Shown in pieces: positions 31,101 to 39,170 of a stretch of 64,000 nucleotides of DNA. The notes below the pieces were generated by a model. The model did not search any database, was not told the DNA's origin, and saw only the letters and a program-made list of their open reading frames with translations. The stretch spans positions 1 to 64,000 of the forward strand of contig NZ_JANAIE010000005.1 of NCBI RefSeq assembly GCF_029664245.1, written 5' to 3'. Both the position numbers and the translations under genes were made by a program. The stretch's first letter is position 1, and each line of letters begins with the position of its first letter. This DNA comes from Profundicola chukchiensis (GTDB lineage: Bacteria; Bacteroidota; Bacteroidia; Flavobacteriales; Weeksellaceae).

Positions 31101-31527
31101 TGTAGTGAGCGTAATGGGTCAGGAAATTATTGCTGTGGTCAATGGTGATGATGCCTATAAAATTCAAGGTGGACAAAAGATGGATATGGCTCCTGCAGAA
31201 GTAGAACAAAATCAGAAGAAATTCCCTGCTAAAATGTTGATGCTACCAGAACTTGAAAATAAAGTAGAGGCTTATCAAAAGGGGGATAAACTATACTATG
31301 TATTAGAAAGTGCAACGGAGAAGCTAACCTTTGGTGCTACGACTGGTTTACTAACAGAACGAGTAGACAGCTTGGCAAATACATCATCAAATTATGCCGA
31401 TTGGAAATCTTATGATGGAATTTTATATCCTAGCAAAACCAAAATTATAACAGCTGGTCAAACTTTAATTCAAAATGTGAAAATATTAAAGTTTAATAAA
31501 AATATTCCGTCCACTGAGTTTCAATAA
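28108..31527 (+). CDS. large secreted pitrilysin-like M16 zinc peptidase with extra C-terminal domain
   Basis: 1139 aa with a signal peptide (MRKHILLLCCMMGIFLLQAQ). The zinc motif is HFMEH at residues 73-77, with the Glu ligand in NKERGIILEELRLG. Four M16 repeats fill roughly residues 25-930 in one chain, as in pitrilysin and PqqL. From about residue 950, YYQKIGGLKTLQNIKSTQ opens a domain homologous by eye to the C-terminus of the preceding lipoprotein. Transcribed separately, since a terminator lies upstream. Likely degrades peptides in the periplasm or at the cell surface. Confidence 0.9.
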   Translation: MRKHILLLCCMMGIFLLQAQNIPLNPNVVYGKLDNGFTYYIEENTKPENRVELRLALNVGSIVEDDDQLGLAHFMEHMNFNGTKKFPGNQLVDSLQSIGVRFGQHLNAYTSFDETVYILPIPLEKPGNLDIGMKIMEDWAFNAILSDEEINKERGIILEELRLGLGADKRMLDEYLPKVLYQSRYAQRLPIGKKEILENFDPEVIRRYHRDWHRPDLMAIIVVGDIDAKEMEQRIKSQFSKYKNPAQPRERIFYDVPNHKETLISVESDPEASFSRVQLYYKDLGEPTAVKTESDYRRMLVKSLFANMLNNRLKELSNSSNPPFTMAGSYHGGTWARSKEAYQSYAMTPEGSQLKALKILIEENERVKKFGFNESELERSKTEVLSWIEKAYENRDKTESRRKINAYVNHFLEHTPAPGVEWEFSKYQEMLPGISLEEVNSLIQNFIRDENRVVIITGPEKETIKQPTEAEVLATLNSVDLATLEPYDDKIKITQLVENIPAKGKIVQTSSDEKLGTTTWVLSNGAKVTFKKTDFKNDEILFKAMRLGGSSTISDEVFLETQWAYSALAEAGLNGYSKTDLDKYMAGKQVYISPFFGSTQVGFNGQSTPKDIETLFELIYANFTGLNKDKEAYEGYVSKQSSFYNNLSSQPQFYFMLEHAKFRMQNNPRSGNIIPLEEDWAKTNYELAYQVFTDKLKNAGDFNFYFIGNVDEAKLKELSEKYLAVLPAKGKKEMYKDLGYRSVSGTHKKEYKKGTDPKSFVEITYEGETEYSEDEDLAMDALAEVIGIKLVEKLREDESGTYTSSVSGGLSSIPYGSYSFRIFFPCGPENVERLIQVSKEEIARVIENGPDANDLKKFKEAEINDYKEKEKINRTWMNVLSSENLNPGAKQRYLSFLDRLDKLTAKDVQNVAKKYLTRDYIQAVLYPEEMAEMPKVEEKTKVKAKITKDEVVKNYYQKIGGLKTLQNIKSTQMELDLLINGLNMDVKMLQSGEDKLKSVVSVMGQEIIAVVNGDDAYKIQGGQKMDMAPAEVEQNQKKFPAKMLMLPELENKVEAYQKGDKLYYVLESATEKLTFGATTGLLTERVDSLANTSSNYADWKSYDGILYPSKTKIITAGQTLIQNVKILKFNKNIPSTEFQ

Positions 31528-31552
31528 TTACATGAAACTTAATACTATAATC

Positions 31553-31587
31553 AACACCTTTACGTTAAGTCGTAGAGGTGTTTTTTA
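31553..31587 (+). terminator. intrinsic terminator
   Basis: Twelve-bp stem (31553-31564 with 31571-31582, one G.U), 6-nt loop, then TTTTTTATTT. Confidence 0.92.
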
Positions 31588-31676
31588 TTTAAAGTATAAT
31601 TAAATATTAGAAATAAGACTAAATTATCTTTTAATTTAGAAAATTAAATATTCATACCTTTGTACAAAATAAAAAT

Positions 31677-32003
31677 ATGTCATTAACAAACGAACAAATA
31701 CACGAATTAGGAGAAGAAATGGTAAAGGTTTTTAAATCCATTTACGATCCAGAAATTCCTGTTGATATTTACGAATTAGGTCTTATCTACGATGCTCATG
31801 TGAGTACCGAAGGAGAAGCAAAAATTCTGATGACGCTTACGTCTCCTAATTGTCCGGTAGCAGAAAGTTTGCCAATGGAAGTAGAGGAGAAGGTAGCGCA
31901 ATTAGAGTTAATTAAAAAAGCAAGAGTTCAAATTACTTTCGATCCACCTTGGTCACAAGAGTTGATGAGTGAGGAAGCAAAGTTTGAGCTAGGAATGTTA
32001 TAA
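31677..32003 (+). CDS. MIP18/DUF59 family Fe-S cluster assembly protein
   Basis: 108 aa, a single MIP18 (DUF59) domain: VFKSIYDPEIPVDIYELGLIY at the front, the conserved Cys in LTSPNCPVAESLP, and ITFDPPWSQELMSEEAKFELG at the end. Relatives (SufT, PaaD-like and SUF-associated proteins) help mature Fe-S proteins in the cytoplasm. sufE lies about 7 kb away on the opposite strand, and sufBCDS are not in the window. TACCTTTG at 31655-31662 is a plausible -7 box 14 nt before the ATG. Confidence 0.9.
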   Translation: MSLTNEQIHELGEEMVKVFKSIYDPEIPVDIYELGLIYDAHVSTEGEAKILMTLTSPNCPVAESLPMEVEEKVAQLELIKKARVQITFDPPWSQELMSEEAKFELGML

Positions 32004-32079
32004 TTTTTCCGTACATTTAAAATCGCTTTTACTGTAACTATACAGAATTCAATGCGACTTATATTTAAAACCCCTTATT

Positions 32080-33036
32080 ATGGAAATATTATTTAATTCA
32101 TTACCACTTATATTAATTGTAGGTGTGGTAGTCCTTAGTTTTTTTGGATTATGGTTTACGGTTAAACAACAAACTGCAGTAATTGTAGAGAGATTAGGAC
32201 GATTTCACTCGATCCGAAACTCAGGTTTTCACCTTAAAATCCCTTTTGTCGACCAAATTGCAGGTAAAATTTCATTAAAAATTCAGCAATTAGACGTTGT
32301 CGTTGAAACTAAAACTAAAGACGATGTATTCGTTAAATTAAAAGTCTCAGTTCAATATGTTGTTATTAGAGAAAAGGTTTACGATGCATTCTATAAATTA
32401 GATAATCCATATGCTCAGATTACATCTTATGTATTTGATGTGGTTCGTGCTGAGGTTCCAAAGCTAAGATTAGATGACGTTTTTGAGAAAAAAGATGATA
32501 TCGCCATTGCAGTGAAATCAGAACTTCAAGACGCCATGAACGAATATGGTTTTGATATCATTAAAACATTAGTTACTGATATCGATCCAGACGAGCAAGT
32601 GAAACATGCCATGAACCGTATTAATGCTTCAGAACGTGAAAAAGTTGCAGCTCAGTATGAAGGTGATGCACAACGTATTCTTATCGTAGAAAAAGCAAAA
32701 GCTGAGGCAGAAAGTAAAAGATTACAAGGTCAAGGTATCGCAGATCAAAGACGTGAGATTGCTAGAGGTTTAGAAGAGTCAGTAAATGTTTTGAATAAGG
32801 TTGGAATTAACTCACAAGAAGCTTCGGCTCTAATTGTAGTTACCCAGCATTATGATACGCTACAAGCGATTGGAAGTTTAAATAATTCGAATTTAATTTT
32901 ATTACCTAACTCACCACAGGCAGCTGGAGATATGTTGAACAACATGGTTACTTCATTCTCTGCGGCAAACATCATTGGTGAGGAGATGAAAAAATCAAAT
33001 GAAAAGAACCCTAGAATGGGGAATAAAGATCAATGA
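32080..33036 (+). CDS. SPFH/band 7 membrane protein
   Basis: 318 aa. One N-terminal membrane helix (LPLILIVGVVVLSFFGLWF) precedes a band 7 domain (TAVIVERLGRFHSIRNSGFH, FDVVRAEVPKLRLDDVF) and an alanine- and glutamate-rich coiled coil (REKVAAQYEGDAQRILIVEKAKAEAESKR). Similar to stomatin, QmcA and HflK/C-type proteins that form oligomeric membrane scaffolds and modulate proteases. The stop overlaps the next ORF by 4 nt (ATGA), implying translational coupling. Confidence 0.9.
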   Translation: MEILFNSLPLILIVGVVVLSFFGLWFTVKQQTAVIVERLGRFHSIRNSGFHLKIPFVDQIAGKISLKIQQLDVVVETKTKDDVFVKLKVSVQYVVIREKVYDAFYKLDNPYAQITSYVFDVVRAEVPKLRLDDVFEKKDDIAIAVKSELQDAMNEYGFDIIKTLVTDIDPDEQVKHAMNRINASEREKVAAQYEGDAQRILIVEKAKAEAESKRLQGQGIADQRREIARGLEESVNVLNKVGINSQEASALIVVTQHYDTLQAIGSLNNSNLILLPNSPQAAGDMLNNMVTSFSAANIIGEEMKKSNEKNPRMGNKDQ

Positions 33037-33533
33037 GAAATTTAATTTTAATCATATTATTTAGTTTAGGTATTTCAAGCTTTGCTCAAGAGAAAAAGTT
33101 TGAAGTTACAGAGACAGTTAAAGAGTTGCGCGCCAAAGGTTATCCACTGAATGTTTTAGAGGAATTACCTATGGTAAAAGGCTGCGAAAGTTTAGCTGGA
33201 CACAAAGGATACCTAGCCAAATGCATGAAAGACCAAATTAACTTCATTTTTGCACCTTTTATGGAGGGCGCAGAAAAGGTGTCTAAAGGAAATGGAGTTA
33301 GAGTGTATATTGAATTTGTTATCAATCAAGATGGAAGTATCTCTGCCGCAGAAAGAGTAAAAGTAAGTGAGCAAGATTTAGATGAATTTACGCGCGATGC
33401 TTTTGAGAAATTTAGAAAGAAAATCAACGATGAGAAGATTTTTGTATCACCTGGAAGAGTTCATGATAGAGATGTAAATACGCTCTATGGCGTTCGTTAC
33501 CTGAAGGCTTTTAAAAGAGCACAAAAGCAATAA
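33033..33533 (+). CDS. secreted protein with TonB C-terminal-like domain
   Basis: 166 aa with a signal peptide (MRNLILIILFSLGISSFAQ). The mature part has LPMVKGCESLAGHKGYLAKCM, in which two Cys flank the segment, and the strand GVRVYIEFVINQDGSISAAERVKV, the pattern seen in the C-terminal domain of Bacteroidota TonB-related proteins. It lacks the Pro-rich spacer and membrane anchor of a true energy transducer. Translationally coupled to the SPFH gene, which suggests a shared envelope task. Confidence 0.65.
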   Translation: MRNLILIILFSLGISSFAQEKKFEVTETVKELRAKGYPLNVLEELPMVKGCESLAGHKGYLAKCMKDQINFIFAPFMEGAEKVSKGNGVRVYIEFVINQDGSISAAERVKVSEQDLDEFTRDAFEKFRKKINDEKIFVSPGRVHDRDVNTLYGVRYLKAFKRAQKQ

Positions 33534-33554
33534 TATATAGCGTTAATATAAATT

Positions 33555-33590
33555 AAAAAGCAGCTTATCAATTGATAAGCTGCTTTTTTT
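33555..33590. terminator. bidirectional terminator, perfect palindrome
   Basis: A perfectly self-complementary sequence centred between 33571 and 33572 (at least 13 bp per arm, GC-containing) with As on the left and Ts on the right. It separates two convergent genes and can serve both. Confidence 0.92.
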
Positions 33591-33615
33591 ATGTTCTAAG
33601 GTTTTCTATTAAATT

Positions 33616-34461
33616 TTAATAATCACCGGAAGTATTAGATGGAACTTTACTCGGTAATTTATTCGAGTTGGTATTTGGGGTTGCTGAACCTCCATATTTC
33701 TCTATCGCCTCTTTTATCCTTTGAACTCTATTCTCTGGGCTTGGGTGTGTAGATTGAAACTCAGGTGGAGCTTGTCCGCCACTTGCTTCATCCAAAATTT
33801 CCATCACACGAATCAAGGCATGTGGATCATAACCCGACTGTACCATAAAATGAACACCAAGCTCATCCGCTTCTAACTCATCTTCTCGACCGTATTTCAT
33901 GTTTACCATGTTACCAATCATTTGTGCATATTGAGCCGAACTCATATCACCACCAACAACTCCTGCTGCACCAGCCAATCCTTGAGTTAAATCTTGTTTG
34001 GCCATTTGTTCTGCAGAGTGTCGTCCAGCTACGTGACCAATTTCATGACCTAATACACCAGCCACTTGATCCTCTGATTCTAATCTTTTATATAGGCCAT
34101 ATGTAATAAAAATCTGTCCACCTGGCATAGCAAATGCATTCACTTGATTAGGGTCAGCTAATACATGAAATTCATATTGATAAGATGTTTTGCTGGCTTC
34201 ACTGTTTTCTACGATTTTTCGTCCTAGAAGGTCAATATATTGTTGAACTTCGGCATCTTGATATAGTCCGCCAGACTCTTGTATCATATAATCTCTTCCA
34301 TCTAATCCAAGCTTAATCTCTTGCTCTAGTGAAATGTTAATATGCTGTTTCTTTCCAGTGATTTCATTGACTGAAGTAGATGAAAAAAAATTGAATAAAG
34401 CAAAGGCTGCAATGAGTAAGCCGATAATCAGCCTTAATTTAAAACCACTACTACTTCTCAT
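33616..34461 (-). CDS. M48 family zinc metallopeptidase (BepA/LoiP-like)
   Basis: 281 aa. An N-terminal hydrophobic segment (LRLIIGLLIAAFALFNFF) acts as signal or anchor. The zinc motif HEIGH is at residues 139-143, followed by AGRHSAEQ, and the third ligand lies in EDELEADELGVHFM. The STHPSPENRVQRI segment is typical of periplasmic M48B/M48C proteins that clean up misassembled outer-membrane proteins. The C-terminal tail is Ser/Asn/Pro-rich and probably disordered. Confidence 0.92.
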   Translation of the reverse strand: MRSSSGFKLRLIIGLLIAAFALFNFFSSTSVNEITGKKQHINISLEQEIKLGLDGRDYMIQESGGLYQDAEVQQYIDLLGRKIVENSEASKTSYQYEFHVLADPNQVNAFAMPGGQIFITYGLYKRLESEDQVAGVLGHEIGHVAGRHSAEQMAKQDLTQGLAGAAGVVGGDMSSAQYAQMIGNMVNMKYGREDELEADELGVHFMVQSGYDPHALIRVMEILDEASGGQAPPEFQSTHPSPENRVQRIKEAIEKYGGSATPNTNSNKLPSKVPSNTSGDY

Positions 34462-34577
34462 AATTTTTGAATTTATTAATTATAAATGTAAAGAATTATT
34501 AGCATATAATTGATTTTTAATTAAATGCGCTTATGAATTCTAATAAAATACATTACAATAATAATTCCAATTATTCA

Positions 34578-35231
34578 TTATAAGATGTCTTTGTCCTCTA
34601 ACATAGGCACGAATTGATAATCTCCAAATTCCATTTGCTCATATCGCCTTTCGTCTACACGTAGAAAAGTAAACATCTTTTGATTTGTTTCTCCAATCGG
34701 TACCACGCCAATTCCTCCAATTTTCAGTTGTTGCAACAAAATAGAAGGTAGAATAGGAGAACCAGCTGTTACAATTATTTTATCAAAAGGAGCAAAGGAT
34801 GGCAATCCTTTATAGCCATCACCATAAGTTTGATATCTTGGTTCTAAATTTATTTTCCTAAGCATTCTTCGACTAAAATCAACCAAGGATTTTTGTCTTT
34901 CAATGGTATAAACATCTGCTTGCATGGCTACTAATACCGCAGTTTGGTAACCACTCCCAGTTCCTACTTCCAAAACTTTGTCCCCTGGACTTATATCTAA
35001 TAATGAAGACTGAAATGCAACAGTGTAGGGATGAGAAATAGTTTGATCTGCCGCAATCGGAAATGCTTTGTCCTCATAAGCATGATCCTCAAAGGCTGAG
35101 GTTAAAAATAAATGTCTTGGCACTTTATTCATGGCCGTTAAAACATTTTCATCAGAGATTCCTTTAGATCTCAATAAATCTATCAACTTTCGTCTATTAC
35201 CACGATGCTTGAAGCTATCCATCTTATCCAT
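34578..35231 (-). CDS. pcm: protein-L-isoaspartate O-methyltransferase
   Basis: 217 aa from the chosen start. A SAM-dependent methyltransferase that repairs isoaspartyl residues: DKVLEVGTGSGYQTAVL is motif I, and the upstream DQTISHPYTVAFQSSLL and VPRHLFL segments are PCMT signatures. The frame is open to an ATG at 35249, but CACTTTTG, close to the -7 consensus, lies directly upstream of the ATG at 35231, so the shorter form (or one starting at 35222) is preferred. The message would then be almost leaderless. Confidence 0.88.
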   Translation of the reverse strand: MDKMDSFKHRGNRRKLIDLLRSKGISDENVLTAMNKVPRHLFLTSAFEDHAYEDKAFPIAADQTISHPYTVAFQSSLLDISPGDKVLEVGTGSGYQTAVLVAMQADVYTIERQKSLVDFSRRMLRKINLEPRYQTYGDGYKGLPSFAPFDKIIVTAGSPILPSILLQQLKIGGIGVVPIGETNQKMFTFLRVDERRYEQMEFGDYQFVPMLEDKDIL

Positions 35232-35306
35232 TTTGCAAAAGTGGAACATATATTTGAAATTTTCAATTAAAAAGAGTCTAATACTCGGCTTAAATATTTT
35301 CTAAAA

Positions 35307-35337
35307 TTGAGCCTTTATAATTTATGTTGTAAATTTG
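35307..35337 (+). promoter_or_regulatory. promoter of the Gfo/Idh/MocA-family gene
   Basis: TTG (35307-35309), 20-nt spacer, TAAATTTG (35330-35337). This promoter overlaps the upstream in-frame extension and so supports the ATG at 35364 as the real start. Confidence 0.75.
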
Positions 35338-35363
35338 AAATTCATACCATTAAAAATCATCGC

Positions 35364-36353
35364 ATGATAAAAGCGGGAGTTGCCGGAGCCGGACATTTAG
35401 GAAAAATTCACTTAAAGTTACTTCAACAGTCAGATAAATACGAACTTGTAGGTTTCTATGACCTTGATGTAGAGAATGCTAAGAGGCTGGAAGCTGAGTT
35501 TGGATATAAATTTTTTGAGAATTTAGATGATCTTTTAGCAGAAGTTGAAATGCTTGATATTGTGACACCTACATTGTCTCACTTTGATTTAGCTAAAAAG
35601 GCCATTGAGAATAAAAAGCATATTTTTATTGAGAAGCCTATTACAAATACCTTAGAGGAAGCTCAAGAATTAGAAAGACTTTTAGAGGAAAACAACGTAA
35701 AAGGTCAGGTTGGGCACGTAGAAAGATTTAATCCAGCTTTCAAAGCGGTAGCAGACTTGGTTAAAGAACCATTGTTCATCGAAACACATAGGTTAGCCGA
35801 ATTTAATCCTAGAGGAACAGATGTTCCGGTGGTGTTAGACTTAATGATCCACGATTTGGATGTTATTTTATCGGTGGTTAAGTCTCCTGTAAAAGAAATT
35901 AGAAGTAGTGGAGTCTGTGTTATTAGCGAAACACCAGACATTGCCAATGCAAGAATAGTTTTTGAAAGTGGTTGTGTGGCTAATATTACGACCAGTAGAA
36001 TTTCAATGAAAAATATGCGTAAAACCAGATTTTTCCAGAAAGACGCCTACATTTCGGTGGATTTCTTAGAAAAGAAATCAGAAATTATTCGAATGGAAGA
36101 CGCGACAGAGGATAACGTCGATGATTTTTCTATGATTTTAGAAAATGCAGAGAAAAAGAAAAAGAAAATCTATTTCGAATACCCTGATGTTTTAAATAAT
36201 AATGCCATTTTAGAAGAGCTTGAATCTTTTGCAGATAGCATTGAAAATAATGCTCCGATTCGAGTTACTATCAACGACGGAATCCAAGCTTTAAAACTTG
36301 CATTAGATATCATTGACAACTTCGAAGCGACGAAATTGTCAAGTATTAGTTAA
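35364..36353 (+). CDS. Gfo/Idh/MocA family NAD(P)-dependent oxidoreductase
   Basis: 329 aa. Rossmann nucleotide-binding start (KAGVAGAGHLGKIHLKLL), the family EKPITNTLEEA motif (Glu-Lys-Pro) around residue 93, and GQVGHVERFNPAF in the substrate domain. Substrates in this family are usually sugars or their derivatives; none can be assigned here. The start at 35364 is supported by a promoter at 35307-35337. A LysE-type exporter gene follows after 38 nt. Confidence 0.9.
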   Translation: MIKAGVAGAGHLGKIHLKLLQQSDKYELVGFYDLDVENAKRLEAEFGYKFFENLDDLLAEVEMLDIVTPTLSHFDLAKKAIENKKHIFIEKPITNTLEEAQELERLLEENNVKGQVGHVERFNPAFKAVADLVKEPLFIETHRLAEFNPRGTDVPVVLDLMIHDLDVILSVVKSPVKEIRSSGVCVISETPDIANARIVFESGCVANITTSRISMKNMRKTRFFQKDAYISVDFLEKKSEIIRMEDATEDNVDDFSMILENAEKKKKKIYFEYPDVLNNNAILEELESFADSIENNAPIRVTINDGIQALKLALDIIDNFEATKLSSIS

Positions 36354-36391
36354 TCGCAACAGCATGATGCACAACAAACAAACATTAAACT

Positions 36392-37069
36392 ATGATTGAA
36401 TTTGTACTATCTGCATTTGCACTAGGATTCATGTTGAGTTTGGTGTTGATTGGACCAGCATTCTTTTTGTTGATCGAAACAAGTCTTACCAAAGGTTGGA
36501 AGGCAGCTATTGCATTAGATGCAGGTGTGATTGCTTCTGATATTGTATGCATTGCGGTGGCTTATTATGGAGCTAAAGATTTAGCAACCTATATCGAAAC
36601 GCATCCATCCTTATTCAAAATTGGAGGTTTTATTATTATGATTTATGGAGCTTTTATGTTTAAATCTAAACCAGCTTTACACATAAATAATGCCGCCGTA
36701 GTGAGTCATAATTACTTCAAAACCTTTTTTAACGGATTCCTAATGAATATGTTGAATATAGGAATTGTCGTGTTTTGGTTTGTGATTGTTGGTTGGGTAA
36801 CAATAACGTATCCAGAAGATTATGAGTTTTTACTGTTTATGGGAATTGCACTGGCCACTTTCTTTTCCATTGATTTAAGCAAGATTTTTTTGGCTAAAAA
36901 GTTCCAAGAAAGGATGAGTGATAAACTCGTTTATAAAATTAGAAAGTACATTGGTATTGCTTTACTTATTTTTGGTTTTATCATCATTCTAAAAGGTTTT
37001 TTCTCATTTGATGGACTCGAAATAGAAGAGGTTTTGCCATCAACTCCATTTAATCTTATATCAAAATGA
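36392..37069 (+). CDS. LysE family exporter
   Basis: 225 aa with about six transmembrane helices. The N-terminal segment FALGFMLSLVLIGPAFFLLIETSL and the second GWKAAIALDAGVIASDIVCI match the LysE/RhtB pattern of amino-acid exporters. The transported compound cannot be told. The ORF overlaps the following one by 4 nt (ATGA). Confidence 0.85.
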   Translation: MIEFVLSAFALGFMLSLVLIGPAFFLLIETSLTKGWKAAIALDAGVIASDIVCIAVAYYGAKDLATYIETHPSLFKIGGFIIMIYGAFMFKSKPALHINNAAVVSHNYFKTFFNGFLMNMLNIGIVVFWFVIVGWVTITYPEDYEFLLFMGIALATFFSIDLSKIFLAKKFQERMSDKLVYKIRKYIGIALLIFGFIIILKGFFSFDGLEIEEVLPSTPFNLISK

Positions 37070-37299
37070 AATACGTTGTTATACTTAGTGCAGTAATTTC
37101 CTTTGGACTCATTGTAGCCGGAATTTATTTTGATTATCAAGATGACCCAATAAAACACAAATTGTATGGCTTTGGAACTATTTTTATGTTTCTAGTTACC
37201 TTTCCATTGTTTTTATATTGGAGAAGAAATAAAATGACCAGGGAAAAGTTTCTTTGGAAGAATCCAAATTCTCCAGAAAATAAAAAAACCGAAGAATAA
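37066..37299 (+). CDS. small two-helix membrane protein, function unknown
   Basis: 77 aa. Two hydrophobic helices (VVILSAVISFGLIVAGIYF and LYGFGTIFMFLVTFPLFLYW) followed by a basic cytoplasmic tail (WRRNKMTREKFLWKN). It starts inside the stop codon of the LysE gene and so is co-translated with it. No family recognised. Confidence 0.7.
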   Translation: MKYVVILSAVISFGLIVAGIYFDYQDDPIKHKLYGFGTIFMFLVTFPLFLYWRRNKMTREKFLWKNPNSPENKKTEE

Positions 37300-37308
37300 T
37301 CTTCGGTT
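37287..37308 (+). terminator. hairpin overlapping the stop codon, probable terminator
   Basis: Nine-bp stem 37287-37295 with 37300-37308; the stop codon (37297-37299) lies in the loop. The T tract after it is poor (GCTTTC), so termination strength is uncertain. Confidence 0.55.
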
Positions 37309-37503
37309 GCTTTCATAGTCTTAGGTTAGTGACTATAGGTTTAGTTTGTTAGTTGATAGTTATAATTCAAAGGATATGCCAAAAGAATGATTTTTAAAAA
37401 TTCCTTGGTGTTTCTAGTAAAAATTAAATTTAAGTTTACACTTAGGGGGTTGTATATAAGTCTTTTATGATATGTAAAATTTCTAAGAAAAATATTTTCT
37501 TGC

Positions 37504-37692
37504 TTAAAGACTTACTTGGGTTGAATCGATTTTAATTGAATCTTGCTCTACTATTGGAGTTGTTGGCTTAATAGTATCAGAAGGAATACTATCCATATAT
37601 ACATCACTCCAAATAACTTTGGGTTGTTGAGGTGCTGGTTTTTCACATGATGCGGTCAACAGAATGCCTGATATAATAAGTAGCTTTTTCAT
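37504..37692 (-). CDS. small lipoprotein, function unknown
   Basis: 62 aa. Lipobox LTASC predicts lipidation at Cys16. The 46-residue mature part is Pro/Thr/Ser-rich with several Asp (KPAPQQPKVIW, PTTPIVEQDSIKIDSTQ) and probably unfolded. It begins 5 nt after the glycosyltransferase gene, making it the third gene of sufE-GT9-lipoprotein. Confidence 0.65.
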   Translation of the reverse strand: MKKLLIISGILLTASCEKPAPQQPKVIWSDVYMDSIPSDTIKPTTPIVEQDSIKIDSTQVSL

Positions 37693-37697
37693 ACAAT

Positions 37698-38687
37698 TTA
37701 TTTATTCAGCATTTCATAAGTTTTATTAATAATCATTTCAGGTGTAATTCCCCCAAAACCAGTAGGGTTATCACTTGGTCCTAATTTATTTCCATAGACA
37801 GATGTAGGTCGCCATTGGCAATTTTCATCTTGAATGATTCCTTCCCAAGATTGACCATAACCCAAAAAACCTGCATTGGGATGGGTTACTCCCCAAATCG
37901 AAACCACTGGAACTCCTACTAAACTTGCCAAATGCATATTAGCACTGTCCATGCTGATCATCAACTGAAGCCCTGACATTTGTTTTAGCTCATCTTTTAG
38001 CCCGTTACCTTTACAGAACTCAATATTTCCAATGCTCTTCCAATCTTTCAAGTCATCTAATTCAGACTTATTCCCATAAATTTCAATTGGGTTGGTTTTG
38101 GAAAGCGCGACAACTACTTCCTTTAGCTTATCAATAGGATACATTTTGCCTTGATGACGAGCAAAAGGAGCAATTCCGATTTTATTAGTTCTAGGAATTG
38201 AATCAAACAAATAATTCTTTAAATGATGATCTAATTCAAGTTTAAAGCCTAATCTTCTAAAAACATCAGCGTATTTTTCGGTAGTTGGCTTTAATGGTTG
38301 AGAAGTTTCACCATTAATCAAAGCTTTCCTTGCTTTTCGGTCTTTTTTAATGCTAACAACTTTCTTTCCTTTTAAAAATGAAGCTGTAGCTAAAACCTTT
38401 GTCCTTAGTACTTCATGTAAGTCGGCAATAGCATTGTATTGTTTTAAATCTATACTTTTCAAAAGGCTTAAAAGACCTAAAATTCCTTGATGCTTACCTT
38501 TTTTATCAAAGTCGATAAATTTTAGACGATTATGTACAGGAAATAAATCATGCATAAATTTCGGCGTAACGAAATCAATGCTGAGCTCTGGATTTTGTTC
38601 CAATACATTCATTATAACAGGAACACACAAGGCTACATCACCCAAAGATGAAAGCCTAAAAACAAGTATGCGCTGTTGTTCTTTCAA
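37698..38687 (-). CDS. glycosyltransferase family 9 (heptosyltransferase-like)
   Basis: 329 aa. The N-terminus ILVFRLSSLGDVALCVPV is the GT9 signature, and the C-terminal domain has MISMDSANMHLASLVGVPVVSIWG, with the Asp and Gly-rich donor-binding loop. GT9 enzymes transfer heptose or related sugars onto lipopolysaccharide at the inner membrane. It lies 4 nt after sufE, so the two share a transcript although their functions are unrelated. Confidence 0.9.
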   Translation of the reverse strand: MKEQQRILVFRLSSLGDVALCVPVIMNVLEQNPELSIDFVTPKFMHDLFPVHNRLKFIDFDKKGKHQGILGLLSLLKSIDLKQYNAIADLHEVLRTKVLATASFLKGKKVVSIKKDRKARKALINGETSQPLKPTTEKYADVFRRLGFKLELDHHLKNYLFDSIPRTNKIGIAPFARHQGKMYPIDKLKEVVVALSKTNPIEIYGNKSELDDLKDWKSIGNIEFCKGNGLKDELKQMSGLQLMISMDSANMHLASLVGVPVVSIWGVTHPNAGFLGYGQSWEGIIQDENCQWRPTSVYGNKLGPSDNPTGFGGITPEMIINKTYEMLNK

Positions 38688-38691
38688 GGAT

Positions 38692-39117
38692 TTAAGAATT
38701 CATTTTTGCTTTAAAAGCAATGGCGTAGAACTTAATTTGTTTAACCATGGCCAATAAACCATTGGCACGTGTAGGTGATAAGAATTCTTGTAAACCAATA
38801 TCACTAATAAATGCTTCATTGCTTTGTAGAATATCCTCTGGTTTTTGTCCGCTATATAAACGAACTAAAAGCGCAGCAATTCCTTTTGGCAAAATAGCAT
38901 CACTATCTGCTTCGAAAACAATGTTATCACCTTCTATTTTAGCGTCTAACCACACATTTGATTGGCATCCTTTTACCAATTTTCCTGCAGATTTAGCCTC
39001 TTCAGACATAGGTTTTAAAGATCTACCTAAATCGATCAAATATTCATATCGTTGTTGCCAGTCATCAAAAAATGAAAACTCGTCTACAATCTCTGCTTGT
39101 CTTTCTTGAATTGTCAT
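38692..39117 (-). CDS. sufE: SufE sulfur-acceptor protein
   Basis: 141 aa. SufE takes persulfide sulfur from the cysteine desulfurase SufS and passes it to SufB. The active-site Cys is residue 51 in KLVKGCQSNVWL. Length matches the family. A TACCTTTG box on the minus strand (39122-39129) is only 4 nt upstream of the ATG, so the message may be leaderless. It is divergent from rnpB. Confidence 0.95.
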   Translation of the reverse strand: MTIQERQAEIVDEFSFFDDWQQRYEYLIDLGRSLKPMSEEAKSAGKLVKGCQSNVWLDAKIEGDNIVFEADSDAILPKGIAALLVRLYSGQKPEDILQSNEAFISDIGLQEFLSPTRANGLLAMVKQIKFYAIAFKAKMNS

Positions 39118-39121
39118 GGCA

Positions 39122-39129
39122 CAAAGGTA
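39122..39129 (-). promoter_or_regulatory. sufE -7 box
   Basis: Minus strand TACCTTTG, a full TAnnTTTG match, ends 4 nt before the sufE ATG. No TTG is found at the usual -33 distance. Confidence 0.55.
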
Positions 39130-39159
39130 ATAAATATGTCAAGATATTGAATAAACAAC

Positions 39160-39167
39160 TATCTTTG
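39160..39167 (+). promoter_or_regulatory. rnpB -7 box
   Basis: TATCTTTG, full match to TAnnTTTG, placed so that transcription would start at about 39172, where the P1 stem of RNase P RNA begins. A clear -33 box is not seen. Confidence 0.65.
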
Positions 39168-39170
39168 CAT

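Noticed and set aside
37458-37513. Inverted repeat AAGTCTTT and AAAGACTT at the end of the small lipoprotein gene
   Set aside because: The 40-nt loop and lack of a T run make it unlikely as a terminator; probably chance in AT-rich sequence.
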